The position numbers and the translations under genes were made by a program. Below, piece by piece: positions 1 to 7,618 of a stretch of DNA of 51,018 bases (position 1 is the first letter of the stretch; each line of letters opens with the position of its first letter). The stretch is from an uncultured Ruminococcus sp. (GTDB lineage: Bacteria > Bacillota > Clostridia > Oscillospirales > Ruminococcaceae): contig CADAES010000012.1 in the NCBI GenBank assembly GCA_902786975.1, positions 1 through 51,018 on the forward strand. Reading direction: 5' to 3'. The notes beneath the pieces were generated by a model. It was not told the DNA's origin and did not search any database. It worked only from the letters and a program-made list of their open reading frames with translations.

Positions 1-191
1 CATTCAAGTCACGACAAACCAAGCTTCGCTTGCTACAGCGTTAGCCACTTAGGGTTTCGGTGGGAGATTTATTCTCACCACCGAAAGACTAAGATGACCA
101 CTTCTCGTCTGTCGCCTCGGTCGTTGCTTATGCTGCGCATAGGTGTCCACCGGACACCCGCAACCTAAGAGGCGGGGGACATAGGTCGTGG
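1..191 (-). ncRNA. Structured RNA element, cut by window start (possible IscB/HEARO-type omega RNA)
   Basis: The stretch has no convincing ORF but dense nested pairing. An outer stem CGCCTC/GAGGCG (113-118 with 169-174) encloses GTTGC/GCAAC (123-127 with 160-164), a small hairpin ATGC/GCAT (130-140) and a perfect hairpin GGTGTCC/GGACACC (142-158). A second long hairpin pairs CTTAG/CTAAG (48-52, 89-93) and TTTCGGTGG/CCACCGAAA (55-63, 78-86). Read on the minus strand it starts right after the neighbouring lipoprotein stop and ends near an ATG at 3-1, so any ORF would lie outside the window. This layout (guide-side flank, scaffold, ORF) fits HEARO/IscB omega RNAs. An IS200/IS605 end with TnpB reRNA is the alternative. 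The structure is seen; the identity and strand are inferred. Confidence 0.5.
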
Positions 192-1463
192 TTATGCCTG
201 CATCTGATCTCTCATATCCTGCGGCATCTCTCCGCGCATACCGCCTTTCATTCCGCCTCTCATTCCGCCTCTGCCACCCATCATGGACTGAGGGATATTG
301 TCTGTCTGGGTACCGTTTATGATTATCGTTCCGCCGTTGTAGGAGGCTGTTCCGTCATAATCAAATGACGAGCCGGATGTTGTTATATCAACAGTTCCGC
401 CGTTGACGATGATATCGCCGTTTGAATCAATGCCGTCGGTATCACCGTCAGCCATTGTAATCTTTATATCGCCGCCGTTTATCTCGATAGTCGGTGTGGA
501 ATTGCTCTTGTTCTTGTTGCCTGCATTGATGCCGTCGTCTGATGAGGTGATATTCAGCTTGCCGCCGTTTATCGTTACAAGCGTTGACTCGATGCCCTCT
601 GCCGCATTCAGCTCAAAGTTTCCACCGTCAACCGTCACCGCAGTATTGCCCTGTATCGCATCGCTCTTAGCGGTTATCTTGAACGTACCGTCATAAATGA
701 CTATAATGCCAAGCGTTTTGTCCTCATCGTTCTCGCAGTGCAAAGCGTCCTTGTCGGAGTTCACGGTAAAAGTACCTGCGCAGATAAGGATACGGTCGTT
801 TGCCTCGATGCTGTCGAGTTTGCTGGTTATCTCGTAAGTTCCGCCTGTCACCTTGATATCGTCCTTACCGGAGATGCCGTTGCCGTTTGCAGAGCTTATC
901 ACCAGAGTTCCGGTGCCGTTGAAAACGAGGTCGTCCTTTGAAAAGATGACTGCGTCGGTGTTGGTGTCGCCGTCGGACTTGAAGCTTCCGCTAACGCTCA
1001 GCGTGCTTTGCTTATCGGTCGTGGTGACAAAGCATTTATCGGCTGAAACGACGTAAATTGCGGGGAAATCGTCATTTGTGATGCTTACTCCGTCAAGCAC
1101 GAGCTGTATCTTCGCATTGTCGGGAGCATTGACCTTCACGGTGCAGTTCTTCGCTGTTCCGCTTATAACGTAAACGCCTTCCTCGGTTATATCTATTGTC
1201 TGTCCGTCGGAAACGGTGACAGACTTTGCGCTTGATGTATCGGCTGTCTGCTGAAGGTCACGCTCGGTATAAAGGTCATTCTTATCGGAGGACACCTTTG
1301 TTATCCCCGAAATATCCGAGCTATCCGGACTGCCGCTGTCCTGCGATACAGACGATGCAGAAGCTGTCTGCGAGGTGCTGTTATCCGACTCCGAACAGCC
1401 TGTAAATACAAGCGTCGCTGCGAGAATGACCGAAGCTATAATTGCACAACTCTTTTTTAACAT
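192..1463 (-). CDS. Carbohydrate-binding beta-helix lipoprotein (DUF4353/Cthe_2159-like)
   Basis: A 423-residue predicted lipoprotein. A signal peptide ends in the lipobox LVFTGC (Cys about 23), followed by a Ser/Thr-rich linker to about residue 75. Then come repeated short beta turns of the type GTFxIxxxxDAI, VDGGNFEL and INGGxIxI, as expected for a right-handed parallel beta-helix, and a Gly/Met-rich tail (GGMRGGMKGGM). Proteins of this type are extracellular polysaccharide binders in cellulolytic clostridia, so surface binding of plant polysaccharide is the likely role. The start is supported by CGGAGG upstream. It appears monocistronic, with a dyad and a -10-like box upstream. The family is fairly clear; the ligand is not. 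Confidence 0.8.
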   Translation of the reverse strand: MLKKSCAIIASVILAATLVFTGCSESDNSTSQTASASSVSQDSGSPDSSDISGITKVSSDKNDLYTERDLQQTADTSSAKSVTVSDGQTIDITEEGVYVISGTAKNCTVKVNAPDNAKIQLVLDGVSITNDDFPAIYVVSADKCFVTTTDKQSTLSVSGSFKSDGDTNTDAVIFSKDDLVFNGTGTLVISSANGNGISGKDDIKVTGGTYEITSKLDSIEANDRILICAGTFTVNSDKDALHCENDEDKTLGIIVIYDGTFKITAKSDAIQGNTAVTVDGGNFELNAAEGIESTLVTINGGKLNITSSDDGINAGNKNKSNSTPTIEINGGDIKITMADGDTDGIDSNGDIIVNGGTVDITTSGSSFDYDGTASYNGGTIIINGTQTDNIPQSMMGGRGGMRGGMKGGMRGEMPQDMRDQMQA

Positions 1464-1526
1464 ATGCCTTACCTCCGTTTATCTTACTATGTTTTCATAG
1501 GTCTGTTGCTGTTGTTTATGTGTCTA

Positions 1527-1560
1527 AGTATAATGCGCTTACCTTAAATGTAGTTAAGGT
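1527..1560 (-). promoter_or_regulatory. Putative promoter with operator dyad upstream of the beta-helix lipoprotein
   Basis: The inverted repeat ACCTTAA-N6-TTAAGGT (1541-1560) sits just upstream of a TATACT-like -10 (1527-1532 on the minus strand). No good -35 is visible at 17 bp, so an activator-dependent promoter is possible. This is inference from position and symmetry only. Confidence 0.4.
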
Positions 1561-1597
1561 CAATGTGAAAACTAAAAGAAAACAGAGATATGCCACG

Positions 1598-1626
1598 CAA
1601 AAACGCCGCCCATACGGACGGCGTTA
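1598..1626 (-). terminator. Intrinsic terminator of the hydrogenase-like gene
   Basis: GC-rich hairpin with AACGCCG/CGGCGTT arms at 1602-1625, followed on the minus strand by TTTTT. It lies 15 bp past the stop of the gene ending at 1641. Confidence 0.8.
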
Positions 1627-1640
1627 TGTATTTGAGCCTA

Positions 1641-3326
1641 TTACTTCTTTTCTGATTCCTTAAGAGTCTCGTTGATAGATGCAGCAAGCTTTCTGATATC
1701 GTCAACGTGAGCATTGACCTTTTCGGTGTTTTCATTTGTGCTCTTAACATTGTCGTTAAGGTCATGGAAAGCAGCCGCTGTCTTTTCAAGTATCGTGACA
1801 AGAGTTTTGAGTCCGTTCTCATCGAGCTTATCGTTGCTGCTGCAGAAGGTTATGACCTTTGAAAGCAGGTCGTGAACGACTTTTGCTCTGTCCTCGGTAG
1901 CGTTTGTGGATTCGCTGATAGAACCCATTGAGCCAACGATATTGTCAACGTCCTGATCGAGCTTATCGAACAGATCCTTGCACTTGGCATTGATATTAGC
2001 CATCTTCTCATGCTGGTTCATAAGTGCGGAATGGCGGGCGATAAGCACGCTCTTTGCATGTACTACGCAGTTGTCGGATGTATTGAGTCCTCTGAATATA
2101 GCGATAGCCATATCACGGCAGGAACGGTAACCGCAGGCATGACAGTCATAGTGCTTGTCAGCCTCGGTATGCTTGCCCATTGACTCAAAGATAGGATCGA
2201 GCTGCTTGTCTGTCGGAACAGGTGTCGGAATAGCAGGCAGATACTTTCTTGTAAAGTCTCCGAGCTGGAGCTCTTCGTCAAAGCGCTTGAACAGCTTATC
2301 CTCTGCGCCTCTGAACAGACCGCCCGAGGTCTTTCTTCTGCTCTTGGCTTCCTTCTCGACTTCTCTCATAGTTTCCATAACGTCGAAAACAGTTTTCTTG
2401 GAGCCTGTACCGGCACCTACGTTACAGCCGAACTCACAGGAAAGAACGTCGAACACTCTTGGGTGCTTGTTCTCCGGGAGAGAAGCATAAAGATCAAGCT
2501 CAGGATAAACCTTATGAACGCCCTCAGAAGTTGTGATGTTCAGATCCGGGTCGTGCAGCCACAGGTTATCACGCAGTCCGCCCGGACGAGGATAGATAGC
2601 GCCGACCTGTCCCTGCTCACCTTCAAAGTCATACTTGAACTCACCTGCATAATCAGGCGGTATTACAACGTGGTTCTTTTCAAAGAACTCCTCCAGCTTC
2701 TGGAACGTTACGTTGTAGTCAACAAGTCCTGTTTCCATAAACTCGTTTTTCTTAGCGATACAAGGCGAAAGGACGATTATCTTGTTCTGCCTTTGCAGAT
2801 ACTTCTTTATGTATACAACAGCGCACATGATAGGGCTGTGTATCGGCGAGAGGTTTTTAAGAAGTTTCGGCTGATATGTTTCCACATACTTTACGATAGC
2901 AGCACAAGGCTGTGTTACAACGTTGCCGACTGTATTGTTCTGTATAGCTCTGAGGTGCGCCCAGGTACAGATATCTGCACCAAAGGATACGTCATAGATG
3001 AGCTGGCCTTGTTTTCTGAACCAGTTGAGTATACCCTTCCACTTATCAGGGAACGTTGACTTTATAGCAGGAGTTGCAAGAATGATAAGCTTCTCCTTGC
3101 GCACAGCTGCCAGAGCCTCCTCGGTATCGTCGATATAATCTCTTGCGCCGTGCGAGCAGTTGCGCACGCACTCACCGCAGGCGATACAGCGGTCCGGATT
3201 TACTGTTGTCACAAACCTTCCGTCCTCAAGCATCTTGGTAATATTTGCTTCGGGAGCCGGACATGTTCTTACGCAGGAGTTACAGCCCACGCACTTTTCA
3301 GGTTTTACAATAATGAGTTCTTTCAT
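1641..3326 (-). CDS. [FeFe]-hydrogenase-like Fe-S protein with ferredoxin and coiled-coil domains
   Basis: 561 residues. Two 4Fe-4S ferredoxin motifs are at the N-terminus (CVGCNSCVRTCP and CIACGECVRNC, residues about 12-60). An [FeFe]-hydrogenase large-subunit fold follows, with QPCAAIVKY, SPCIAKKNE and SCEFGCNVGAG at the positions of the H-cluster motifs L1-L3. Then comes a small CHACGYRSC Fe-S motif (about 390-420) and a C-terminal helical, coiled-coil-like tail of about 120 residues. Classic TSCCPAW is absent, as in sensory or putative hydrogenases of the HydS/HfsB type, so redox or H2 sensing is more likely than bulk H2 production. RBS GGAGG precedes the ATG. A strong promoter lies upstream and a terminator downstream, so it is monocistronic. 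Confidence 0.8.
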   Translation of the reverse strand: MKELIIVKPEKCVGCNSCVRTCPAPEANITKMLEDGRFVTTVNPDRCIACGECVRNCSHGARDYIDDTEEALAAVRKEKLIILATPAIKSTFPDKWKGILNWFRKQGQLIYDVSFGADICTWAHLRAIQNNTVGNVVTQPCAAIVKYVETYQPKLLKNLSPIHSPIMCAVVYIKKYLQRQNKIIVLSPCIAKKNEFMETGLVDYNVTFQKLEEFFEKNHVVIPPDYAGEFKYDFEGEQGQVGAIYPRPGGLRDNLWLHDPDLNITTSEGVHKVYPELDLYASLPENKHPRVFDVLSCEFGCNVGAGTGSKKTVFDVMETMREVEKEAKSRRKTSGGLFRGAEDKLFKRFDEELQLGDFTRKYLPAIPTPVPTDKQLDPIFESMGKHTEADKHYDCHACGYRSCRDMAIAIFRGLNTSDNCVVHAKSVLIARHSALMNQHEKMANINAKCKDLFDKLDQDVDNIVGSMGSISESTNATEDRAKVVHDLLSKVITFCSSNDKLDENGLKTLVTILEKTAAAFHDLNDNVKSTNENTEKVNAHVDDIRKLAASINETLKESEKK

Positions 3327-3371
3327 TATTATCGTTCCTCCTATATTCTTGATGACTATAATATATGAAAT

Positions 3372-3405
3372 GAAAGCCGCACACCCAAAAAAGCGGCTTG
3401 TGTCA
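3372..3405 (-). promoter_or_regulatory. Hairpin in the 5' leader of the hydrogenase-like gene
   Basis: AAGCCGC...GCGGCTT forms a 7-bp stem between the promoter and the start codon. On the minus strand the loop begins with six T. It could affect transcript stability or attenuation; no known riboswitch was recognised. Confidence 0.4.
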
Positions 3406-3415
3406 CCTCTTTATT

Positions 3416-3444
3416 AATATAACACAATATTTACATTTTGTCAA
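3416..3444 (-). promoter_or_regulatory. Promoter of the hydrogenase-like gene
   Basis: On the minus strand, TTGACA (3439-3444), a 17-bp spacer and TATATT (3416-3421). Near-consensus vegetative promoter, about 90 bp before the ATG. Confidence 0.8.
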
Positions 3445-3553
3445 CAGTAGTCGAAAAATACTGAAAATTTAGATTATTTTTGTGCATTAGTGAAAAAACA
3501 TCGTAAAATCGCAGTTTTAGGAGACTGCTTCTGCAAAACCCGGGGTTTATCGT

Positions 3554-3588
3554 ATCCGGTGTATTTTTTCATAAGAAAAAGCCCGGAT
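3554..3588 (-). terminator. Possible hairpin terminator after the GNAT/lipoprotein operon
   Basis: ATCCGG (3554) pairs with CCGGAT (3588), and an inner TTTTTTC pairs with GAAAAA. It sits about 30 bp past the last gene of the operon but lacks a following T-run on the minus strand, so this is a weak call. Confidence 0.3.
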
Positions 3589-3619
3589 CTTATGTTATGA
3601 AAACCACAAATCCTGCCTG

Positions 3620-4105
3620 TCAGTCGGGATCATCCAATCTGCACAGCATAATGTATTCCTGTTCGTTTTCGCCCACAGTTTCAAAGCCGCAGCTTCGGTA
3701 CATCTTAACGGCGTAGTTTTGCTTCTGTACGGCGAGAGAGGCTTGCTTCACGCCTTCGTCACGGAGCTTTTGCAGCATAGCTCTCATCAGCGCAGTGCCT
3801 ATCCCCTGCCCTCTGAACTGCGGCAGGAGCGATATCGCAAAGGAAGGCGTTTCGCTGTCGATATGCCCGTAGTCGTTCATTATCCGCACCCACACCGCAC
3901 CGACCGGCTTTGCGTCAACATCTGCGACAAGGCAGCGGTCGTGTTCGTATTGTCCAAAATTTTGGACATAAATCTGAAGCTCGGATCTATTCACGATATC
4001 TCTCGGCGGCGGCGAAGTGCCCTCGGGCAGGAATATCGCCTGATAGAGGAACTCGTCCAGCAGCGGGTATTCGCCGGGTCTCATCGGACGGACAGTGTAT
4101 CTCAT
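3620..4105 (-). CDS. GNAT family N-acetyltransferase
   Basis: 161 residues matching the short GNAT fold. The acetyl-CoA loop is LLPQFRGQGIGTALM (about 92-107, motif QxxGxG), followed by the alpha3 helix and a late MYRSCGF motif (about 137-143) typical of the family C-terminus. It transfers acetyl from acetyl-CoA to an amine; the substrate is not predictable. It is the last gene of a four-gene minus-strand operon, 4 bp after the lipoprotein. A perfect 18-bp palindrome (3951-3968) lies inside the coding sequence. Confidence 0.85.
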   Translation of the reverse strand: MRYTVRPMRPGEYPLLDEFLYQAIFLPEGTSPPPRDIVNRSELQIYVQNFGQYEHDRCLVADVDAKPVGAVWVRIMNDYGHIDSETPSFAISLLPQFRGQGIGTALMRAMLQKLRDEGVKQASLAVQKQNYAVKMYRSCGFETVGENEQEYIMLCRLDDPD

Positions 4106-4109
4106 TTTC

Positions 4110-5249
4110 TCATTCTTCCATTTTCTTCTTTATTTTATCGAAACGGCTCGTATCTGACCAGTAATCCGGCTTGGGGTCCTTGATCTGTTCCACACGGTAA
4201 CGCCTGTCATAGGAGCGTTCGTGATCGAAGATCATATCGTTGAGCAGAAGCTTTCCGCCGACATTCTCGACGATAAAGACAAACCGTTCGTTCTCTCCCT
4301 TATTGGACAGCGAAGCATCAACAGTCGCATAATTGCCCGAAAGCCTGATGTCCTTTATTATGATCTCTACCTCCTGCGGGTCGTAATGCCTTTCGCTGCC
4401 GCCGTCTGTCGCAAAGATATCCCTTGACATTCTCAGATAGTCATAGAGCTGTTCGTATTTACAGTCGGGTGCTATCCCGGCATTGAACATACCGTTGGCG
4501 AGAAGCGTCCAGCCGTTTGCGATATAATTGCACAGCTGTGCGATCTTTTCCTTATCGCTGTCATTGAGTCCCGAAGCCGAGGAAGCCTTGAACTCGTTTT
4601 TCCCCATCTGCTCCAGCAGACTGCTGTATCTGCCCTCGACAGCCCAGTAATTCGGGTCAAGACTGTTTAGCTGATCAAGCCTTAAACGATAATCGAGCAA
4701 ATATGGATCATCTACCAGCATATCGCAAATCTTGAGCCTGTCCTTGTCATCGCTTTGTATCAAAAAGAGAAAGAGGCACTGCCTGTCGGTGTCGTCACTG
4801 CACAAAACCGATGCTGTGACAGTATCACCGTTCTCGTTCTCGGTATACTGCATATCAATGACATTATCGGTAATTATCCTATGCTTTTTTTCGCTGTATT
4901 TTGCATGATAGTCAAGGTATTTCGCAAGCTGCTCGTATTCGCAGTAAGGTGAAAAGTCAAAGCTTTCGCCGCCATTGTAGACCTCCGCCCATTTCCGTGC
5001 GATGAACTTGCACATTTCCTGCACCTCATCCTGACCCTCACGCTCGGTATGGTACATATCCTTTTTGGTGAAATCAGTCTTTTGCGTGGTCTGCTGCGAA
5101 GCTATCGTCAGACTTGTCGCCTTGGTAGTCTCCGTGGTCGCCGTTGTGCCGCTGACCATCTGACTTTCGGTCAGGCTGCTGTTTTTGTTCTCACAGCCGC
5201 AAAGCAGCAGCGATACCGCCGCAGCAGCCGTCAATACTATTCTTTTCAC
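4110..5249 (-). CDS. Lipoprotein with an internal duplication, unknown function
   Basis: 379 residues. The signal peptide has lipobox LLLCGC (Cys about 19), followed by a Thr/Ser-rich linker. The mature protein holds two copies of one module: EMCKFIARKWAEVYNGG with CEYEQLAKYLDYH (about 78-125) and QLCNYIANGWTLLANG with CKYEQLYDYLRMS (about 235-280). Each is followed by a beta-rich stretch ending in a similar DPNYW or KPDYW sequence. The family was not recognised. It lies in an operon between two GNAT genes; substrate binding at the cell surface is only a guess. Confidence 0.7.
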   Translation of the reverse strand: MKRIVLTAAAAVSLLLCGCENKNSSLTESQMVSGTTATTETTKATSLTIASQQTTQKTDFTKKDMYHTEREGQDEVQEMCKFIARKWAEVYNGGESFDFSPYCEYEQLAKYLDYHAKYSEKKHRIITDNVIDMQYTENENGDTVTASVLCSDDTDRQCLFLFLIQSDDKDRLKICDMLVDDPYLLDYRLRLDQLNSLDPNYWAVEGRYSSLLEQMGKNEFKASSASGLNDSDKEKIAQLCNYIANGWTLLANGMFNAGIAPDCKYEQLYDYLRMSRDIFATDGGSERHYDPQEVEIIIKDIRLSGNYATVDASLSNKGENERFVFIVENVGGKLLLNDMIFDHERSYDRRYRVEQIKDPKPDYWSDTSRFDKIKKKMEE

Positions 5250-5262
5250 TTTTGTTCTCCTA

Positions 5263-6006
5263 TTACGTTCTTACCGTAAAGCACTCGCCTGTTTTAACAA
5301 AGCCCGTTTTTTCGGCTGTTTTCTGCGAGGCGGTATTCTCGCTGTGGCACGCCCAGACAGGCTTTTTGCCTGTTGAAAGGACATACTGCACCGTTTTATT
5401 TACCACCGCAGAGGCAAGACCTTTGCCGCGGTACTGTTCTGCTGTCTCGACGCCGATATCCGTTTCGTCATCGCTGACCGCTGCCGAGAACGCCCACGCC
5501 GCAGGAATCTGCCCGTGCATAACGCAAAATCCCACTCCGTTTCCGAGAAAGCTCTCGTCGCTATCCCACGAGAACGACGGCTTTATCCGACCGTCGAGGA
5601 GTGGGAGTATCTGCGAATCTATCGGCTTCACTGCAAAGCCGTCGGGCAATACAACCTCGTTCGCTTTTTGCTGTGCGAACTGGTAGAAATACCGCTTTTC
5701 TATCACATCGCCGAGCTTTGAGAACGCCTCGGTAATGCTCTGATTTTCGCTGAACAGAACGAGCCGTTTCCCGTCAGCCTTTGCCTGCTGCATCATAGCG
5801 AAAATGCTGTTGATGTCCTTATCTGACGGCTCGCCAAGCAGGAATGCGAATCCGCAAAAATGCCATACCAGCACGCTGTTATCAAGCTCGGTGATACTCC
5901 CCTGCTGAAAGCCTTGCACGACCGAAAGCGGATAGACTGCGCCGCAGCAGACGTTGTCCGATATGTACTTTATGTCCGAAAATTTGGACAGTTCTATATT
6001 ATTCAT
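5263..6006 (-). CDS. GNAT acetyltransferase (two-lobed, GNAT_acetyltran-like)
   Basis: 247 residues. The C-terminal half carries a GNAT acetyl-CoA site, TAEQYRGKGLASAVVNK (about 185-202), then VWACHSENTASQKTAEKTGF, the usual alpha4-beta7 end of the fold. The N-terminal half is a degenerate partner lobe, as in the longer GNAT family of Firmicutes. The substrate is unknown. It follows the glycosyltransferase by 3 bp and precedes the lipoprotein by 13 bp, so the four genes are probably co-transcribed. An 18-bp near-palindrome (5973-5990) overlaps its first codons. Confidence 0.8.
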   Translation of the reverse strand: MNNIELSKFSDIKYISDNVCCGAVYPLSVVQGFQQGSITELDNSVLVWHFCGFAFLLGEPSDKDINSIFAMMQQAKADGKRLVLFSENQSITEAFSKLGDVIEKRYFYQFAQQKANEVVLPDGFAVKPIDSQILPLLDGRIKPSFSWDSDESFLGNGVGFCVMHGQIPAAWAFSAAVSDDETDIGVETAEQYRGKGLASAVVNKTVQYVLSTGKKPVWACHSENTASQKTAEKTGFVKTGECFTVRT

Positions 6007-6009
6007 CGT

Positions 6010-6747
6010 TCACCCGTTATAGTCGTAAAACAGCTTGTCTACGAGTTTATCGTATTCCTTGCTGTTGCCGAGTGCTGCCTTTGCGATACTCCCCGCATTC
6101 TGAAACAGCAGCTTGATATACAGCCAGTCGCCCATATCGTCCCATTTGCGGGTCGAGTTTATCAAACAGTTCTTTTGCAGGCAGCCGTACTTTTTGCCCA
6201 GCTTTTTGCCGTATGCTTTCATATTTTTGGCGGTCTGCACGTCCTCCATCGCACGCTTGTCGGCAAAGCCGCCGATAGCATCAAAGGTCTCCCTGGACGC
6301 CCAGAAGATGCCGCAGTAAAGCCCCGTCAGTCCGAAGCCGACACGGCACATACAGTCGTTCAGATACAGCGGGAAGGAGTACCTTTCAAAGCGTATCGGA
6401 GCGCCTCCGCCGATGAATTTTCCGCTTCTGAGCAGGGCGTAGGCTTCCTTTATCGTGCCCTTTGTCATTCGGTTGTCACAGTCGATAGTCATTATGTATC
6501 TGCCCTTTGCAGCTTTGATGCCTGCATTTCTGACTGCGGCGATACAGCGCTCGTCGTTCAGGACGACCCTTGCGCCGTTAGCCAGCGCAAGCTCCTGCGT
6601 TGCGTCGGTACAGCGGTTGCAGACTATTATTATCTCGACTGCCCTGCCGAAATACGCCGCTGCCCTTTTTATGGAGTTTATGCATCTGACAACGTACTTT
6701 TCTTCATTGTGTGCAGGCACTACGACTGTGAATACGTACTTTTCCAT
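6010..6747 (-). CDS. Glycosyltransferase family 2
   Basis: 245 residues with a GT-A fold. VVVPAHNEEKYVVRCI (about 8-23) is the nucleotide-sugar entry motif, and IVCNRCTDATQELA and AVRNAGIKAAKGRYIMTIDCDN follow, the last carrying the DxD-like metal site (TIDCDN, about 90-96). Such enzymes transfer a sugar from an NDP-sugar to a lipid, glycan or protein acceptor. No membrane helices are evident, so it is cytoplasmic or peripheral. RBS AAGGAGG precedes the ATG. It is the first gene of the operon running down to 3620; no convincing promoter was found just upstream. Confidence 0.85.
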   Translation of the reverse strand: MEKYVFTVVVPAHNEEKYVVRCINSIKRAAAYFGRAVEIIIVCNRCTDATQELALANGARVVLNDERCIAAVRNAGIKAAKGRYIMTIDCDNRMTKGTIKEAYALLRSGKFIGGGAPIRFERYSFPLYLNDCMCRVGFGLTGLYCGIFWASRETFDAIGGFADKRAMEDVQTAKNMKAYGKKLGKKYGCLQKNCLINSTRKWDDMGDWLYIKLLFQNAGSIAKAALGNSKEYDKLVDKLFYDYNG

Positions 6748-7014
6748 TATGCTTTTCCTCCTTGATGCTGTCTGTTTTTTTGTACACTTGACAAAGCTTT
6801 TACAAACACATCATAGCACAGCCAACATTAAGAAGTCTTTAAGGCAATAGCGCACGATCATTGTGCGTCAGATGCACAGTCAGGTCTTTCGTCAGAATGC
6901 ATAAATTTGACGCAGGCGGGCTGGCGCCCGGCAAGGAAAATTTGTGTACTATGACGGAAAATATGCAAGCAGATGGCGTGCAAAGGCGTTAGCCGGTGGT
7001 CGTGCGATGTTGCC

Positions 7015-7596
7015 TTAAGTCTTGTAAAAATGCTGATAGTCCTTCTGGGTCTTCCAGTCGCCTCCCCACGTCCAGCCACGGCTTTTGAAAAGCTTGTAGC
7101 AGAGGTCGTCGTGGTCTATCTTGTGCGGGAATTTCTTGGTCCTGTCTGCGTATTTCACGCCGTTTTCAGGCATCACCTTTCCGCCGACTATGTACGGATT
7201 TATCAGCGGGTTTATATCTATCGCACGTCCGTATGCGTGCATCGAAACGATATCGGTATCGGCAACGACACGGTAGTTGAACGCCGACGAATTGTTATCC
7301 GCCATTGAGCGCTCGTCGTCTGCGCCGTACTCGTCAACGAGCCTCATTTTCTCTATCTGGTAACCCGACTTGAAAAGCTCGCAGAATATCTCCAGCACTT
7401 CCTTGGCGAGCGAATAGTGTACTATCATCTCGCCTTTTTGCGTCATTCCGTGAAAATCGACGTACAGCATCTGAAGATATGCAAGCTCGTCGAGCCCGAT
7501 ATCGTGGTTTTCACGGTATGACCTTCCGTTTATCTTTTCGATTATGCTTTCGGGGAGAGGCTGTGCAGTAAAGCCCTCCTCATAGGTGATAGTCTC
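7015..7596 (-). CDS. M15 family D-Ala-D-Ala carboxypeptidase-like metallopeptidase
   Basis: About 193 residues from a TTG start at 7594-7596. That start is chosen because AAAGGGGG lies 7 bp upstream; a longer frame from a TTG at 7644 overlaps the amylase and has no RBS. The zinc site is visible as SMHAYGRAIDINP (His and Asp ligands) and the distal DYQHF histidine, with WGGDW between, as in VanY/L-Ala-D-Glu peptidases of the M15C type. It probably trims peptidoglycan peptides. No signal peptide is visible, which is unusual for a wall enzyme. It follows the amylase by 22 bp. Confidence 0.75.
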   Translation of the reverse strand, partial: ETITYEEGFTAQPLPESIIEKINGRSYRENHDIGLDELAYLQMLYVDFHGMTQKGEMIVHYSLAKEVLEIFCELFKSGYQIEKMRLVDEYGADDERSMADNNSSAFNYRVVADTDIVSMHAYGRAIDINPLINPYIVGGKVMPENGVKYADRTKKFPHKIDHDDLCYKLFKSRGWTWGGDWKTQKDYQHFYKT

Positions 7597-7618
7597 CAAA
7601 GCGTTACCCCCTTTAAAG

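Noticed and set aside
2463-3059. Plus-strand ORF of 198 codons opposite the hydrogenase-like gene
   Set aside because: Antisense shadow of a strongly supported gene, with no recognisable domain.
6858-7079. Small minus-strand ORF of 73 codons
   Set aside because: It overlaps the end of the M15 peptidase, has no RBS and an unlikely composition.
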